From an uncultured bacterium (GTDB taxonomy: Bacteria; Patescibacteriota; Minisyncoccia; Phycocordibacterales; CAIZLB01): a stretch of 17,573 bases of DNA. Below the pieces are notes generated by a model. The model made no database searches. It worked only from the letters and a program-made list of their open reading frames with translations, and was not told the origin of the DNA. The position numbers and the translations under genes were made by a program. The stretch spans positions 1 to 17,573 of the forward strand of contig CAJBHC010000027.1 of the NCBI GenBank assembly GCA_903952785.1, in the 5' to 3' direction. This document shows positions 7,070-14,907 of the stretch, piece by piece (position 1 is the first letter of the stretch; every line of letters starts with the position of its first letter).

Positions 7070-7831
7070 ATGTCCAGTGGATATCAAAAAATGCTTGATG
7101 ATTTTGATAAGGAAAGAAATACAATAGCTTTTTACAAGACTAGAGGGTTCAAGGAATTATGGAGAAACATAGGAGATTTGGTTAGAAAAGAAGAAATACA
7201 AAAAAGATTTAAAATCTTAAGAAAGAAGTTTAAGATACCAATACTTGGTTTTACAATAAAAGAAAGCCCGTGGAATCACCCACCAAAAGACTGGCACTAC
7301 TATCAAGATAGAACGTATATGCTGTTTAGGGTTAGAGATGACATTATAGAAATTTGCAAAGAATGTAGTCTTTTGCCTAATGACTGGATGGACGTCTTTG
7401 AAAAATATTTATTTTACAACAAGCTGTTATTACACATGAGGCCTAACGCTCATAATTTATGTTTTGTTTGCGATTCTATTACAAAGACCGACTCTGTTGG
7501 ACATCAGGCGAATGAAACAGATCTAGGTATGTACCCCATATCTCTTCAAATAAGTCCTTACGCTTCTAAAAGGAATATACAGGATTACATAAACAAAATT
7601 TACACTACTGAAATAAAACCTCTGCAGGACAAGTATAAGAAACCTGATGTTAAAATTGGAAAAACAAGAAAAAGAGACTCGAAGATTAGACAAATCAATG
7701 ATTTTATATATGAAAACCAAGATTGGGAACCAAAAAGACTTATTACACACATAAAAGAAAAATTTAATAAAATATTACTTCAAAGTGAAATAAGTAAGGC
7801 TATTTCTATAGAAAACAAGACGAGAAATTAA
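7070..7831 (+). CDS. Hypothetical protein downstream of the repressor
   Basis: 253 aa, not recognised. It is charged and probably soluble; no signal peptide or membrane helix. The middle has aromatic-rich stretches (PWNHPPKDWHYYQDRTYMLF at about 64-83) and a single CFVCD pair. From about 195 a Lys/Arg-rich linker (KIGKTRKRDSKIR) leads to a final segment, IKEKFNKILLQSEISKAI, that could be a small helix-turn-helix. Its start lies 6 bp after the repressor stop, so it is cotranscribed with it. The ATG at 7070 is the only plausible start near the repressor. Position between repressor and terminase operon suggests a phage early or regulatory function, but nothing in the sequence proves it. Confidence 0.7.
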   Translation: MSSGYQKMLDDFDKERNTIAFYKTRGFKELWRNIGDLVRKEEIQKRFKILRKKFKIPILGFTIKESPWNHPPKDWHYYQDRTYMLFRVRDDIIEICKECSLLPNDWMDVFEKYLFYNKLLLHMRPNAHNLCFVCDSITKTDSVGHQANETDLGMYPISLQISPYASKRNIQDYINKIYTTEIKPLQDKYKKPDVKIGKTRKRDSKIRQINDFIYENQDWEPKRLITHIKEKFNKILLQSEISKAISIENKTRN

Positions 7832-7848
7832 GTGTACACCACTTAATT
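7826..7848 (+). terminator. Hairpin at the end of the repressor operon, likely terminator
   Basis: Perfect 9-bp stem AATTAAGTG / CACTTAATT with a 5-nt loop; the TAA stop of the preceding gene lies within the first arm. It is followed by CTTATATTTTTATG. The stem is AT-rich, so it may be weak, but it separates the repressor genes from the methyltransferase-terminase operon. Confidence 0.5.
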
Positions 7849-7862
7849 CTTATATTTTTATG

Positions 7863-7895
7863 CTGACATATTTTAGACTTGCAATATTAGCAAGT
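7863..7895 (+). promoter_or_regulatory. Promoter or attenuator before the methyltransferase-terminase operon
   Basis: A perfect palindrome ACTTGC-(7 nt)-GCAAGT at 7877-7895 is followed by TTAATTTTT, which resembles an intrinsic terminator. The same stretch contains a fair promoter, CTGACA (7863-7868), 16 bp, TATTAG (7885-7890), whose start would be near 7897, 12 bp before the ATG at 7909. Either the palindrome is an operator over the -10, or it terminates readthrough from upstream. Sequence alone cannot decide. Confidence 0.4.
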
Positions 7896-7908
7896 TTAAT
7901 TTTTATCT

Positions 7909-9189
7909 ATGACAAAACAGGAAATAAGATGGCGTACAGAAACAAGACAGGTTGAGGATTTGGTGGTCTGGTCTAAAAACCCCAGAACCATTACAAAGTC
8001 GGCAATGATTAAGCTCAAACAAAGAATTAAAGACAGAGGTTTTCATGCAGTTATTGTAATTGATACTGACAATACTGTACTTTCTGGGAATCAAAGAAAG
8101 ATAGCCTTGAAGGAATTGGACGTAAAGGAAGTAATAGTTCTTGTGCCTAATAGGAAGCTAACAGAAAAAGAAAGGGATGCTATAGCTTTGGAAAGTAATT
8201 CCAATGATGGTGAATGGGATTTTGAAAAATTAAAATCTTTCGATTTAGAGTTACTCCAGTTTGCAGGATTCGACGAAAAAGAATTAGTAAAATTCTGGGA
8301 CGAAGAAAAAGACACTAAGGATGATAAGTTTGACGTATCAAAAGAACTAAAGAAAATTAAGACACCCAAGACAGAATGTGGTGACCTTATAATCATGGGT
8401 GATCACAAGTTACTTTGTGCAAGCTCAACAGACATTAATGCGGTACAAAAACTATTTGGCGAGCATAAGGCGACAGCCATCTACAGCGACCCACCTTTTA
8501 ACATCGGGCTTTCATACGATAAAGGCGTAGGTAACAAGAGCAACTATGGAGGTTCTTTTGATGATAATCAGTCACCTGAAGAATATAAGGAATTTATTCG
8601 CAAAGTTATAAAATCTTCACTTGTAGTATCAACTAATGATATCCATGTCGCATTCTGGTGTGACGAGGCGTGGGTTTGGGTATTTCAGACCTTATACATG
8701 GAGTTAGGAGTTAAGAACAGAAGATTGAATGTGTGGGTTAAGAACAATTCATCTCCAACACCTACCGTTGCTTTTTCAAAGTGCACAGAATTTTGCGTAT
8801 ACGGTAGTAAAGGATCACCTTATCTATCTGACTTACACAAAAACCTAAATGAAATTCAAAATAAAGATTTAGGAACTGGCAATCAACTGCTAGATGATAT
8901 CTCAAATTTGTGGGCAATCAAAAGACTTCCGTCGAATCAAATGGAACATCCTACAAGCAAAAATCCTGAGCTTCATCATAAGTTTATCATGCGTTGTACT
9001 AAGCCTGGGGATATTATCTTCGATGCATTCTCTGGGTCTGCTAGCACTATGATTTGTGCAGAACAGCTAGGTCGTAAGGTTTATTCTCTTGAGATTGAGC
9101 CAATATTTTGTGATTTGGCAATTAAGAGATACGAAAAACTTACAGGTCGCAAAGTCAAAGTAATAAAGAAATTCTATGAAGAAAAATAA
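7909..9189 (+). CDS. ParB-domain / DNA methyltransferase fusion (adenine-N6 or cytosine-N4 type)
   Basis: 426 aa. Residues about 10-95 form a ParB/Srx-like N-terminal domain (WSKNPRT 21-27, LSGNQR 58-63). Residues from about 155 form an SAM-dependent amino-methyltransferase of the DPPF-first class: catalytic motif IV SDPPFNIG at 193-200 and the SAM-binding FDAFSGSAST at 371-380, followed by a hydrophobic strand and acidic SLEIEP. Such fusions are common directly upstream of terminase genes in phages, where the modification may protect DNA from host restriction or mark packaging. No restriction endonuclease is adjacent, so it is an orphan enzyme. It overlaps the small terminase gene by 14 bp. 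Target sequence and base cannot be read from the protein. Confidence 0.92.
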   Translation: MTKQEIRWRTETRQVEDLVVWSKNPRTITKSAMIKLKQRIKDRGFHAVIVIDTDNTVLSGNQRKIALKELDVKEVIVLVPNRKLTEKERDAIALESNSNDGEWDFEKLKSFDLELLQFAGFDEKELVKFWDEEKDTKDDKFDVSKELKKIKTPKTECGDLIIMGDHKLLCASSTDINAVQKLFGEHKATAIYSDPPFNIGLSYDKGVGNKSNYGGSFDDNQSPEEYKEFIRKVIKSSLVVSTNDIHVAFWCDEAWVWVFQTLYMELGVKNRRLNVWVKNNSSPTPTVAFSKCTEFCVYGSKGSPYLSDLHKNLNEIQNKDLGTGNQLLDDISNLWAIKRLPSNQMEHPTSKNPELHHKFIMRCTKPGDIIFDAFSGSASTMICAEQLGRKVYSLEIEPIFCDLAIKRYEKLTGRKVKVIKKFYEEK

Positions 9190-9589
9190 ATTCCAAGATA
9201 CCTTTCTTTCTGAACTTAAGAAGGTACCTATTATTCAAGTGGCCTGTGAAAAATCAGGTTTATCTCGTAACAGTATCTATCGTTGGAGGAAGAACGACAA
9301 AACATTTTCAAAACAAATGGATGAAGCAATCCTAGAAGGCATAGATTTAGTGAATGACATGTCTGAAACCCAGTTACTAACTTTAATCAAAGAAAAGAAC
9401 TATCAAGCCATCAGCTTTTGGCTACGTCACAGAAACGAAAACTACAAGAACAAACTTGAGATTACAACAGTAGAAGACTCCGAAGAATTAACACAGTCTC
9501 AAGCAAAGATTGTTAAAGAAGCTTTAAAGCTTGCAAACATTACAAAATCCAAATCAATTAAAAACATAAACAACAAAGACCATGACTAA
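9176..9589 (+). CDS. terS: Phage terminase small subunit
   Basis: 137 aa. The N-terminal helix-turn-helix (about 13-38, KVPIIQVACEKSGLSRNSIY) should bind the packaging start site on DNA, and the helical rest, with AISFWLRHRNENYKNK, fits the oligomerising part of small terminases. The C-terminal 35 residues are charged and probably contact the large subunit. The gene overlaps the methyltransferase by 14 bp upstream and the large subunit by 8 bp downstream, so the three are translated together. Size and context are typical. The assignment rests on the fold pattern and on the certain terminase next to it. Confidence 0.82.
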   Translation: MKKNKFQDTFLSELKKVPIIQVACEKSGLSRNSIYRWRKNDKTFSKQMDEAILEGIDLVNDMSETQLLTLIKEKNYQAISFWLRHRNENYKNKLEITTVEDSEELTQSQAKIVKEALKLANITKSKSIKNINNKDHD

Positions 9590-11093
9590 AATTATTCCAA
9601 CAGCATTAATCAATAAAATGCTAAAAGACAAGTTGGTAAGAACGACAATTACAAAAGACAGTTTCTTGTATTTCTTTCATCTATATTATGCTAGTTACGT
9701 TAAATACGAAACTGCAGATTTTCAGAAAGAAATAATCCACAATCTAGAAAAAAGCCCTACCGAAAATCTATATATTGTAGCCTTTCGTGGGTCTGGAAAA
9801 TCTACAATGGTAACTACTGCATATCCAATTTGGGCAATTCTTGGAAAACAACAAAAGAAGTTCTGTATTATATTCTGTCAGACTAGAGCACAAGCAAAAC
9901 AACACATGATGAACATAAGAAATGAACTTGAAAAAGATGGCCCGCTAAAGAAGGACTTAGGACCTTTTAATGAAGAAAGTGATGAGTGGGGTTCTCATTC
10001 GTTGGTATTCAAAAGAAACGGTGCAAGAATCACAGTAGCTTCAAGTGATCAAAGCATTAGAGGTCTTAGACACAATGAACACCGTCCTGATTTAATCATC
10101 TGCGATGACGTAGAAGATATTCAATCCACAAAGACTAGAGAAGGTCGTGATAAGACCTACTACTGGCTTCGTGGTGAGGTTCTACCTGCTGGAGATAAAA
10201 ACACAAGACTTATTATTGTTGGGAACTTATTGCATGAAGATTCCCTGTTAATGAGGATTAAAGATGAAATTTCACAGGGGAAAGCGAGGGGTACTTTTAG
10301 CGAGTATCCCCTACTGGATAAAAATAACGTCTGCTTATGGCCAAGTAAATATGCAACAGAAAAGGATATTGAAAATGAAAAACTGCAGATTTCAAGTGAA
10401 GTATCGTGGCAAAGAGAATACTTACTCCGTATTATCCCGAGTGATAATCAAGTCATCTATCCAGAGTGGATCCAATACTACGATGTATTGCCAGGGATAT
10501 CACATAAAGCATATCGTGGAACTTACGCAGGAGTCGATCTTGCTATATCTTCCAAGGATTCTGCGGATTTTACAGCAGTTGTGTCGGCACATGTTTATGG
10601 TCGTAGAGAAAAATTACGCATTTATATTCTTCCTAATCCAATTGCAGAAAAACTAAATTTTCCAGCACAAGTGGAACTAATGAAAAACTTTAAGAATACT
10701 CAAATGCCAAGATACGAGGACAAACTGTTCGTTGAAAGTGTTGCATATCAAGAAGCACTCCCCCAGATGCTTGAGATAAACGGAGTACAAGCAGAATCAA
10801 TAAAGCCCAAAGGAGATAAGCGGACACGATTATCTTTAACATCTACCTCAATTAAATCTGGGATCATCAAATTTCCAAGACAGGGTTGTGAAAATCTTAT
10901 TAGAGAACTTATTGGTTTTGGAGTTGAAAAACACGACGACCTTGCTGATGCTTTTTCACTTCTTATTAATACAACGCTCGATAAACATTCCAACGAAGGA
11001 ACTATTGTTATGGCTTGGGTTGGAGGAAATTCTTGGGATAAGGATGATATTATATATCACTCTGATTATATAGATGTTGAGCCTATAATTTAA
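9582..11093 (+). CDS. terL: Phage terminase large subunit (packaging ATPase/nuclease)
   Basis: 503 aa, full length for the family. The ATPase half has Walker A in AFRGSGKST (67-75, Lys73), Walker B LIICDDVED (171-179) and the coupling motif IIVGN (211-215). The RNase H-like nuclease half has its first metal ligand in GVDLAIS (317-323, Asp319), a second acidic region around FVESVAYQEALP (383-394), and the closing HDDLADA (451-457). All key residues are present, so it should cut and pump DNA into a prohead. Remarkably, the expected portal, protease and capsid genes do not follow; the next gene is a nuclease on the opposite strand. Either packaging serves another phage's capsid or the structural genes have been lost or moved. 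Confidence 0.95.
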   Translation: MTKIIPTALINKMLKDKLVRTTITKDSFLYFFHLYYASYVKYETADFQKEIIHNLEKSPTENLYIVAFRGSGKSTMVTTAYPIWAILGKQQKKFCIIFCQTRAQAKQHMMNIRNELEKDGPLKKDLGPFNEESDEWGSHSLVFKRNGARITVASSDQSIRGLRHNEHRPDLIICDDVEDIQSTKTREGRDKTYYWLRGEVLPAGDKNTRLIIVGNLLHEDSLLMRIKDEISQGKARGTFSEYPLLDKNNVCLWPSKYATEKDIENEKLQISSEVSWQREYLLRIIPSDNQVIYPEWIQYYDVLPGISHKAYRGTYAGVDLAISSKDSADFTAVVSAHVYGRREKLRIYILPNPIAEKLNFPAQVELMKNFKNTQMPRYEDKLFVESVAYQEALPQMLEINGVQAESIKPKGDKRTRLSLTSTSIKSGIIKFPRQGCENLIRELIGFGVEKHDDLADAFSLLINTTLDKHSNEGTIVMAWVGGNSWDKDDIIYHSDYIDVEPII

Positions 11094-11129
11094 ATTGTAA
11101 GTCATTTTAAGACGTGCTATTTATACAAG

Positions 11130-11987
11130 CTAATCACATTGAGGACTCTTTGTTCTTGATGGGTATGTTGCAAGTAGTTTATCTACTGAATCAAAAGATT
11201 TTAAATATTTTGAATTTAGACTTTTCCACCCGTCACATTTTTCTGGATAGTAATATTTTGAAGAACCGTACGACGATGTGTAAAATTTTGCAACAGCAGT
11301 TTGAGTTATTGAATTACTTGATGATACTTGTGTTTTTACAACTGGGACAACCACGATTGGTGCTGACTTAGGCTTCTTTGCTGAAGTGGTTATTCCATTA
11401 CAAGTGTTTGGAGACCATAATCCAATTTTCGATTCCTGAGCCTTCTTAACAGCTTCCTTAAATTCGGTTTGATATTTATAAGGAATATTGTATGTATACT
11501 CATGAGCATAGCCCTGCTCTATCATGTATTTATTGTAAAACAAACCATCTTCAAGATATATATAAGCAAGGGTACGATTGTACTTATCTTTACTTCCCTG
11601 ACTTGGGTCTGTTTCGATCCTTACCTTTTTACCAGTAAGTAATTCCTTTGCTTTGTTTGAAGCTTCTTTACCAAAGCATTGGACCAGCTTTCTAGGGTCT
11701 AGAGTTTCGGGAGTATCCAACCCAATCAGTCGTAAAGTCTCAATCTTTCCGTCCATGTTAATTTTAACAGTATCTCCGTCTACAACACTGGTTACAGAAT
11801 AAAATGTGTAATCTGTATTTGTCGCTTTATTTTTATTATCGATAAGGCCAGAGTTGGTTGCAGAAGCTATTTGTATGACTGGTGCTTGATTCACATTCTT
11901 GGGTGGTTCTTGTATTGTATTTCCAAACACACTTGAGAACATCAACATTAGGAATCCTCCGAAGCTATATAGGGTTTGTTTTTTCAT
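11130..11987 (-). CDS. Secreted thermonuclease (SNase family) with C-terminal Cys/Tyr-rich tail
   Basis: 285 aa. The N-terminus has a Lys pair and a hydrophobic stretch (FGGFLMLMFSSVFG), a likely signal peptide. The SNase domain (about 60-192) has every catalytic residue of staphylococcal nuclease by alignment: VVDGDT around 68-73, Arg86 in LRLIGLDTPE, Asp91, Glu94, and Arg138 in YNRTLAYIY. It hydrolyses DNA and RNA, probably outside the membrane. The tail, SSKYYYPEKCDGW...KSPQCD, resembles the small Cys-containing modules often attached to such nucleases. In episymbiotic CPR cells secreted nucleases may feed nucleotide scavenging. It faces the terminase gene tail to tail with 36 bp between them. 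Confidence 0.9.
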   Translation of the reverse strand: MKKQTLYSFGGFLMLMFSSVFGNTIQEPPKNVNQAPVIQIASATNSGLIDNKNKATNTDYTFYSVTSVVDGDTVKINMDGKIETLRLIGLDTPETLDPRKLVQCFGKEASNKAKELLTGKKVRIETDPSQGSKDKYNRTLAYIYLEDGLFYNKYMIEQGYAHEYTYNIPYKYQTEFKEAVKKAQESKIGLWSPNTCNGITTSAKKPKSAPIVVVPVVKTQVSSSNSITQTAVAKFYTSSYGSSKYYYPEKCDGWKSLNSKYLKSFDSVDKLLATYPSRTKSPQCD

Positions 11988-12007
11988 ATTTATTAAAGAT
12001 AATAATC

Positions 12008-12499
12008 CTAATTGTAAGAATCTATAATGTCATCGTCGTTATTATCATAATAACAACTGGGTGTTATATCATCCCAACAGTATTGATATCTATTACCACC
12101 TCCGTAATTTGATGGATTAATATGGTTTGGTTTTCCATAAAGGTACACCAACATGTCATATTTCATGCCAACCCAAATCAATCTTTTAATTAAATCCTTA
12201 CATTCGTCTTCTTTCCAATCAGTATGTTTTGCACATAATTTGCCTGCAGAGCTTTTGTTCCATTCATCAATTTCTTTTTGAGTTTTCTGTGGAACTGGCT
12301 GAGACTCTGTTGTTGAAGTCGATGAAGAAATAAGACTTAAAAACATCGGTAAAAACATTATAATAATTACTATTAATAGTATTTTTCTCCCAGTCGTCCA
12401 TACATAATTTTTTCCGCCACATTTAGGACATCTTGAACATTCAACATTGATATCCTCTCTGCAATGAACACATTTCTTTGTTTTAATATTTATTTCCAT
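12008..12499 (-). CDS. Zinc-ribbon, single-helix membrane protein with SmpA/BamE-like C-terminal domain
   Basis: 163 aa. An N-terminal zinc ribbon with CVHC (10-13) and CSRCPKC (21-27) is followed by one transmembrane helix (about 38-58), a Ser/Thr linker, and a small domain with the pattern IWVGMKYDMLVYLYGKPNHI, as in SmpA/BamE-like or related lipoprotein domains, ending in an Asp-rich tail. The topology predicts a cytoplasmic zinc ribbon and an exported C-terminus. It lies 20 bp upstream of the thermonuclease and on the same strand, so both may be in one operon. Function unknown. Confidence 0.75.
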   Translation of the reverse strand: MEINIKTKKCVHCREDINVECSRCPKCGGKNYVWTTGRKILLIVIIIMFLPMFLSLISSSTSTTESQPVPQKTQKEIDEWNKSSAGKLCAKHTDWKEDECKDLIKRLIWVGMKYDMLVYLYGKPNHINPSNYGGGNRYQYCWDDITPSCYYDNNDDDIIDSYN

Positions 12500-12546
12500 G
12501 ATCTTGTGTGTAGATTTTAATATAGTCAGAGTTATAAGTAATAATT

Positions 12547-13098
12547 TTATTTACTTTCTTTACTTCCATCTTTATAGATAATAGTATTGACGTCCCACTC
12601 ATATTTAAGTTTTGGTAGTTCAACGCTCTTTAGTTTTATATCTTCTTCCATAAACTGATTGTAATCAACGCTCGCTGAATACAACTTACTTTCCCCTACT
12701 TTAATACCCTCATCGTATGTAATTCTGACTTGCTTTATAGAATTTCCAAATAAGTCCATGAGATTTATCAACCCTTGTACACCCTCAATGTCTTTTTCAG
12801 AATTGTTTGTGAATTTAAATGTAAAAGTGTTAGCACTATTAAAAGACTGTGTCGAAAAACCCTTTTTCTCGATACTCATTGTTACTTTCTTATTTAAATC
12901 ATTTGAAGCGGGATTAAAATCTTTTTCACGATTAGATTCTTTTTGATTACTACCCAAACCACTAAAAATATCTCCTATAGCAGATCGAATTTGATAAGCC
13001 TTAAATTCCATTCCACCAACAAAAACTATGCACAAAATTACAATAGCCAGTATCGTTTTACCAGCAGGTTTACTAAAAAAACTTTTTAAATTTTCCAT
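12547..13098 (-). CDS. Membrane-anchored protein with beta-rich extracytoplasmic domain
   Basis: 183 aa. One N-terminal membrane helix (about 12-30, KTILAIVILCIVFVGGMEF) is followed by a Ser/Asn-rich linker and a beta-rich domain from about 70: VTMSIEKKGF, NTFTFKFTNNSEKDIEGVQG, then alternating hydrophobic strands to the end. This recalls FxLYD or DUF4352-like Ig folds of extracytoplasmic anchored proteins, where strands frame a KFTNNS turn. It is on the same strand as the two genes downstream and opens this small block of envelope-related genes. Its leader contains the structured block at 13102-13245. Function unknown. Confidence 0.7.
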   Translation of the reverse strand: MENLKSFFSKPAGKTILAIVILCIVFVGGMEFKAYQIRSAIGDIFSGLGSNQKESNREKDFNPASNDLNKKVTMSIEKKGFSTQSFNSANTFTFKFTNNSEKDIEGVQGLINLMDLFGNSIKQVRITYDEGIKVGESKLYSASVDYNQFMEEDIKLKSVELPKLKYEWDVNTIIYKDGSKESK

Positions 13099-13101
13099 AT
13101 T

Positions 13102-13245
13102 ATTGATCGCGATTTAATTAATAAACTCGATATCCAGATATACAAAAACCCGGACACCAAGGTGAGCCATAAGGCTCTATAGAAGTTTCCCTCTATAACG
13201 CGATCAACGCCCCTGATGCCGGGGTTTTTACATTGATCGCGATTT
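13102..13245. ncRNA. Hairpin-dense non-coding block bounded by 14-bp direct repeats, candidate structured RNA
   Basis: The 262-bp gap after the RT gene holds a direct repeat ATTGATCGCGATTT at 13102-13115 and 13232-13245. Between them: AAAAACCCGG (13144-13153) can pair with CCGGGGTTTTT (13219-13229) with one bulge; inside lie GAGCC-ATAA-GGCTC (13164-13177), TATAGA-8 nt-TCTATA (13178-13197) and CCCC-7 nt-GGGG followed by TTTTT (13210-13229). CGCGATCAA (13199-13207) is an inverted copy of the repeat core and can pair with TTGATCGCG at 13233-13241. A closing stem around a multi-hairpin junction, ending in U-runs on either strand, resembles a riboswitch, attenuator or small RNA. No known family was recognised and the strand is undecided. 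Confidence 0.45.
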
Positions 13246-13360
13246 TTGACCATACCTTAAAATTTCTTCTAAGGGTTAGGTCCTCTTATTAAGTTGTTAC
13301 TGTACATAATACAAAAAATATTTGTATTAGTCCATATCATATCGCAGATATAGGTGTTTG

Positions 13361-14347
13361 CTAAGCTGTGATACCAACAGCTTGTTTTGTTATTTTTTGT
13401 CTTATTTTCCTTGTGTTCCCATGCTTCAACAGCCCTAAATATGACTGGATCGTTTCCTTCTTCCCAGCTTTCTTGACTAGGTTCCTAAACATCCTTTTCT
13501 TGGTCGCAGTCCGAAGTACTTTATGTTTTGGAAAATGCACCCAACCCAAGAAGTCTAATCCTGAGGATAAAGTTTTAATGAATAGCTTGTCAGGATGAAG
13601 ACTTAATTTCATTTTTTCTTCTAGAAAACATAATATTTTTGGAATCAGTTTTTCAAGATGAGCTTTATCATCTGACATAAATACAAAATCATCTGCATAT
13701 CTTATGTAGTACTTTTCTCTTAAGGTATGTTTAATAAAATGGTCAAACTCATTCATATATATATTAACCAATAGTTGTGATGTTAAATTTCCTAATGGCA
13801 ACCCAACGCCGACTTTCCCTTTTGTATTAAAACTACTTATAACTTGTCCAAGTAACCAAACAGTGTCTTTGTCCATTATGTGTTTTTCTAAAACATACAT
13901 TAATATCTCATGATCAATATTTGCAAAGAACTTTCTTATATCACATTTCAAAATCCAACAGGTTCTTGTATTATTTTTAGATACTTTTCTTGAAAAACTT
14001 CTGAATCTCTCATTAGCTTTATGAGTCCCTTTCCCTAATCCGCATGAATATGAATCACATATAAACTTCTTATCAAAATATGGATATAAAATTCTATAGA
14101 TTGCATGATGAAGTAGTCTATCTCGAACAGAAGATTTGTGAATATCGCGAGGCTTTGGGTCACTTAACTTAAAACTCTCATATTTACCATGTACATAGGC
14201 TCTTTCTTTTAAATCTTTATGAAGAGAAATGATGTTTTTCATTAGATATCTTCCAAACTCCTGAGTGTCCTTCTTGTTCCTTTTACCACACAAAAACTCC
14301 TGCCATGCTTCTAAGAGATTTTCTATAGATGTGATACTATCGTACAT
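13361..14347 (-). CDS. DGR reverse transcriptase
   Basis: 328 aa, about the normal size for DGR reverse transcriptases, which lack the maturase and endonuclease parts of group II intron enzymes. Visible motifs: RDRLLHHAIY (75-84), CDIRKFFANIDH with catalytic Asp136, LPLGNLTSQ (183-191), the catalytic YADD (217-220), HPDK (251-254) and FLGW (266-269). The LG-x3-SQ form of motif 4 is the DGR hallmark, where most other bacterial RTs have QG-x3-SP. It copies the TR RNA into cDNA with errors at adenines. The ATG at 14347 is 33 bp from the divergently oriented avd start. With no clear promoter of its own, it may be transcribed from upstream of TR. Confidence 0.95.
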   Translation of the reverse strand: MYDSITSIENLLEAWQEFLCGKRNKKDTQEFGRYLMKNIISLHKDLKERAYVHGKYESFKLSDPKPRDIHKSSVRDRLLHHAIYRILYPYFDKKFICDSYSCGLGKGTHKANERFRSFSRKVSKNNTRTCWILKCDIRKFFANIDHEILMYVLEKHIMDKDTVWLLGQVISSFNTKGKVGVGLPLGNLTSQLLVNIYMNEFDHFIKHTLREKYYIRYADDFVFMSDDKAHLEKLIPKILCFLEEKMKLSLHPDKLFIKTLSSGLDFLGWVHFPKHKVLRTATKKRMFRNLVKKAGKKETIQSYLGLLKHGNTRKIRQKITKQAVGITA

Positions 14348-14355
14348 GTTATAAA
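14347..14355 (+). promoter_or_regulatory. Possible extended -10 promoter for avd
   Basis: TGT-TATAAA forms an extended -10 at 14347-14355, 25 bp before the avd start codon, but no good -35 hexamer is seen 16-18 bp upstream. It overlaps the RT start codon on the other strand. The short 33-bp gap cannot easily hold two separate full promoters. Confidence 0.3.
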
Positions 14356-14380
14356 ATTTAATTAATTAAGACAGAAATAC

Positions 14381-14779
14381 ATGACTATAACATTACCCCC
14401 CCCCGCAAGGATTTTACCGCTATTACAAAGATTAAAAGAGATATATATCATATGGTATGGATACTATCAGACCATACCAAAAACTCATAGACACACATTG
14501 GGACAGAAGATTGATTCCTTGTTTGTTGAAATTATTGAAGGTACATCTATTGCTAGTTTTATTAACAAGACAGAGAAACTTCCTTGGATTAACTTTTCGA
14601 TTAGAAAGCTAGATACATTAAAGATACTACTTATGGTCTTATGGGAGACAAAGTCATTGGATGATAAGAAATACATTTATCTTTCTACTAAACTGGAGGA
14701 GATTGGAAAAATGTTTGGTGGTTGGAATGGACAAATACAAAAACAAAACTCTCCGACCACGAAGGTTGGAGAGAAATGA
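14381..14779 (+). CDS. avd: DGR accessory variability protein Avd (four-helix bundle)
   Basis: 132 aa, close to the usual Avd length. The sequence is all-helical with the pattern of the four-helix-bundle Avd family common in Patescibacteria: LLQRLKEIYIIWYGYY, TLGQKIDSLFVEIIEG, KLDTLKILLMVLWETKSLD and KLEEIGKMFGGWNGQI. Avd forms a pentamer that binds RT and template RNA and is needed for cDNA synthesis. Unlike most DGRs, this gene is on the strand opposite to RT, TR and target, and its stop lies 8 bp from TR. Codons 6-8 are a run of nine C (14396-14404), a possible slippage site that would shift the frame at the very start. No other in-frame ATG lies between the run and the first helix. Confidence 0.88.
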   Translation: MTITLPPPARILPLLQRLKEIYIIWYGYYQTIPKTHRHTLGQKIDSLFVEIIEGTSIASFINKTEKLPWINFSIRKLDTLKILLMVLWETKSLDDKKYIYLSTKLEEIGKMFGGWNGQIQKQNSPTTKVGEK

Positions 14780-14786
14780 GAAATTT

Positions 14787-14907
14787 GCGAGAGACGCCGC
14801 AGGGTTGTTGTAGTTCCAGTCATTGTCGAGCCAGTTGTAGTTCCAAACCCACTTGTCTCCGTTCCAGTACAGATAGCGAACGTAGAGGTTGCCATCAGAG
14901 TTGCGGT
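14787..14907 (-). repeat. DGR template repeat (TR)
   Basis: 121 bp, gap-free match to VR at 15300-15420 (offset 513). There are 14 differences, all at T on the plus strand, that is, adenines of the TR sense (minus) strand: 12 are A to G and 2 are A to T. TR has 31 such adenines and 90 other positions, none of which differ. A fifteenth consistent change sits just outside, at 14908 versus 15421. The first 18 bp (14787-14804) contain no template adenine and match the 3' end of VR, as expected for the initiation-of-mutagenic-homing (IMH) end. An open minus-strand frame crosses TR, but the flanks beyond 14787 and 14908 do not match the target gene, so TR is non-coding. Confidence 0.96.

Noticed and set aside
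13361..14347. Retron or group II intron reverse transcriptase
   Set aside because: No maturase or endonuclease domain and no msr/msd arrangement; the LG-x3-SQ motif and an adenine-specific TR/VR pair make it a DGR enzyme.
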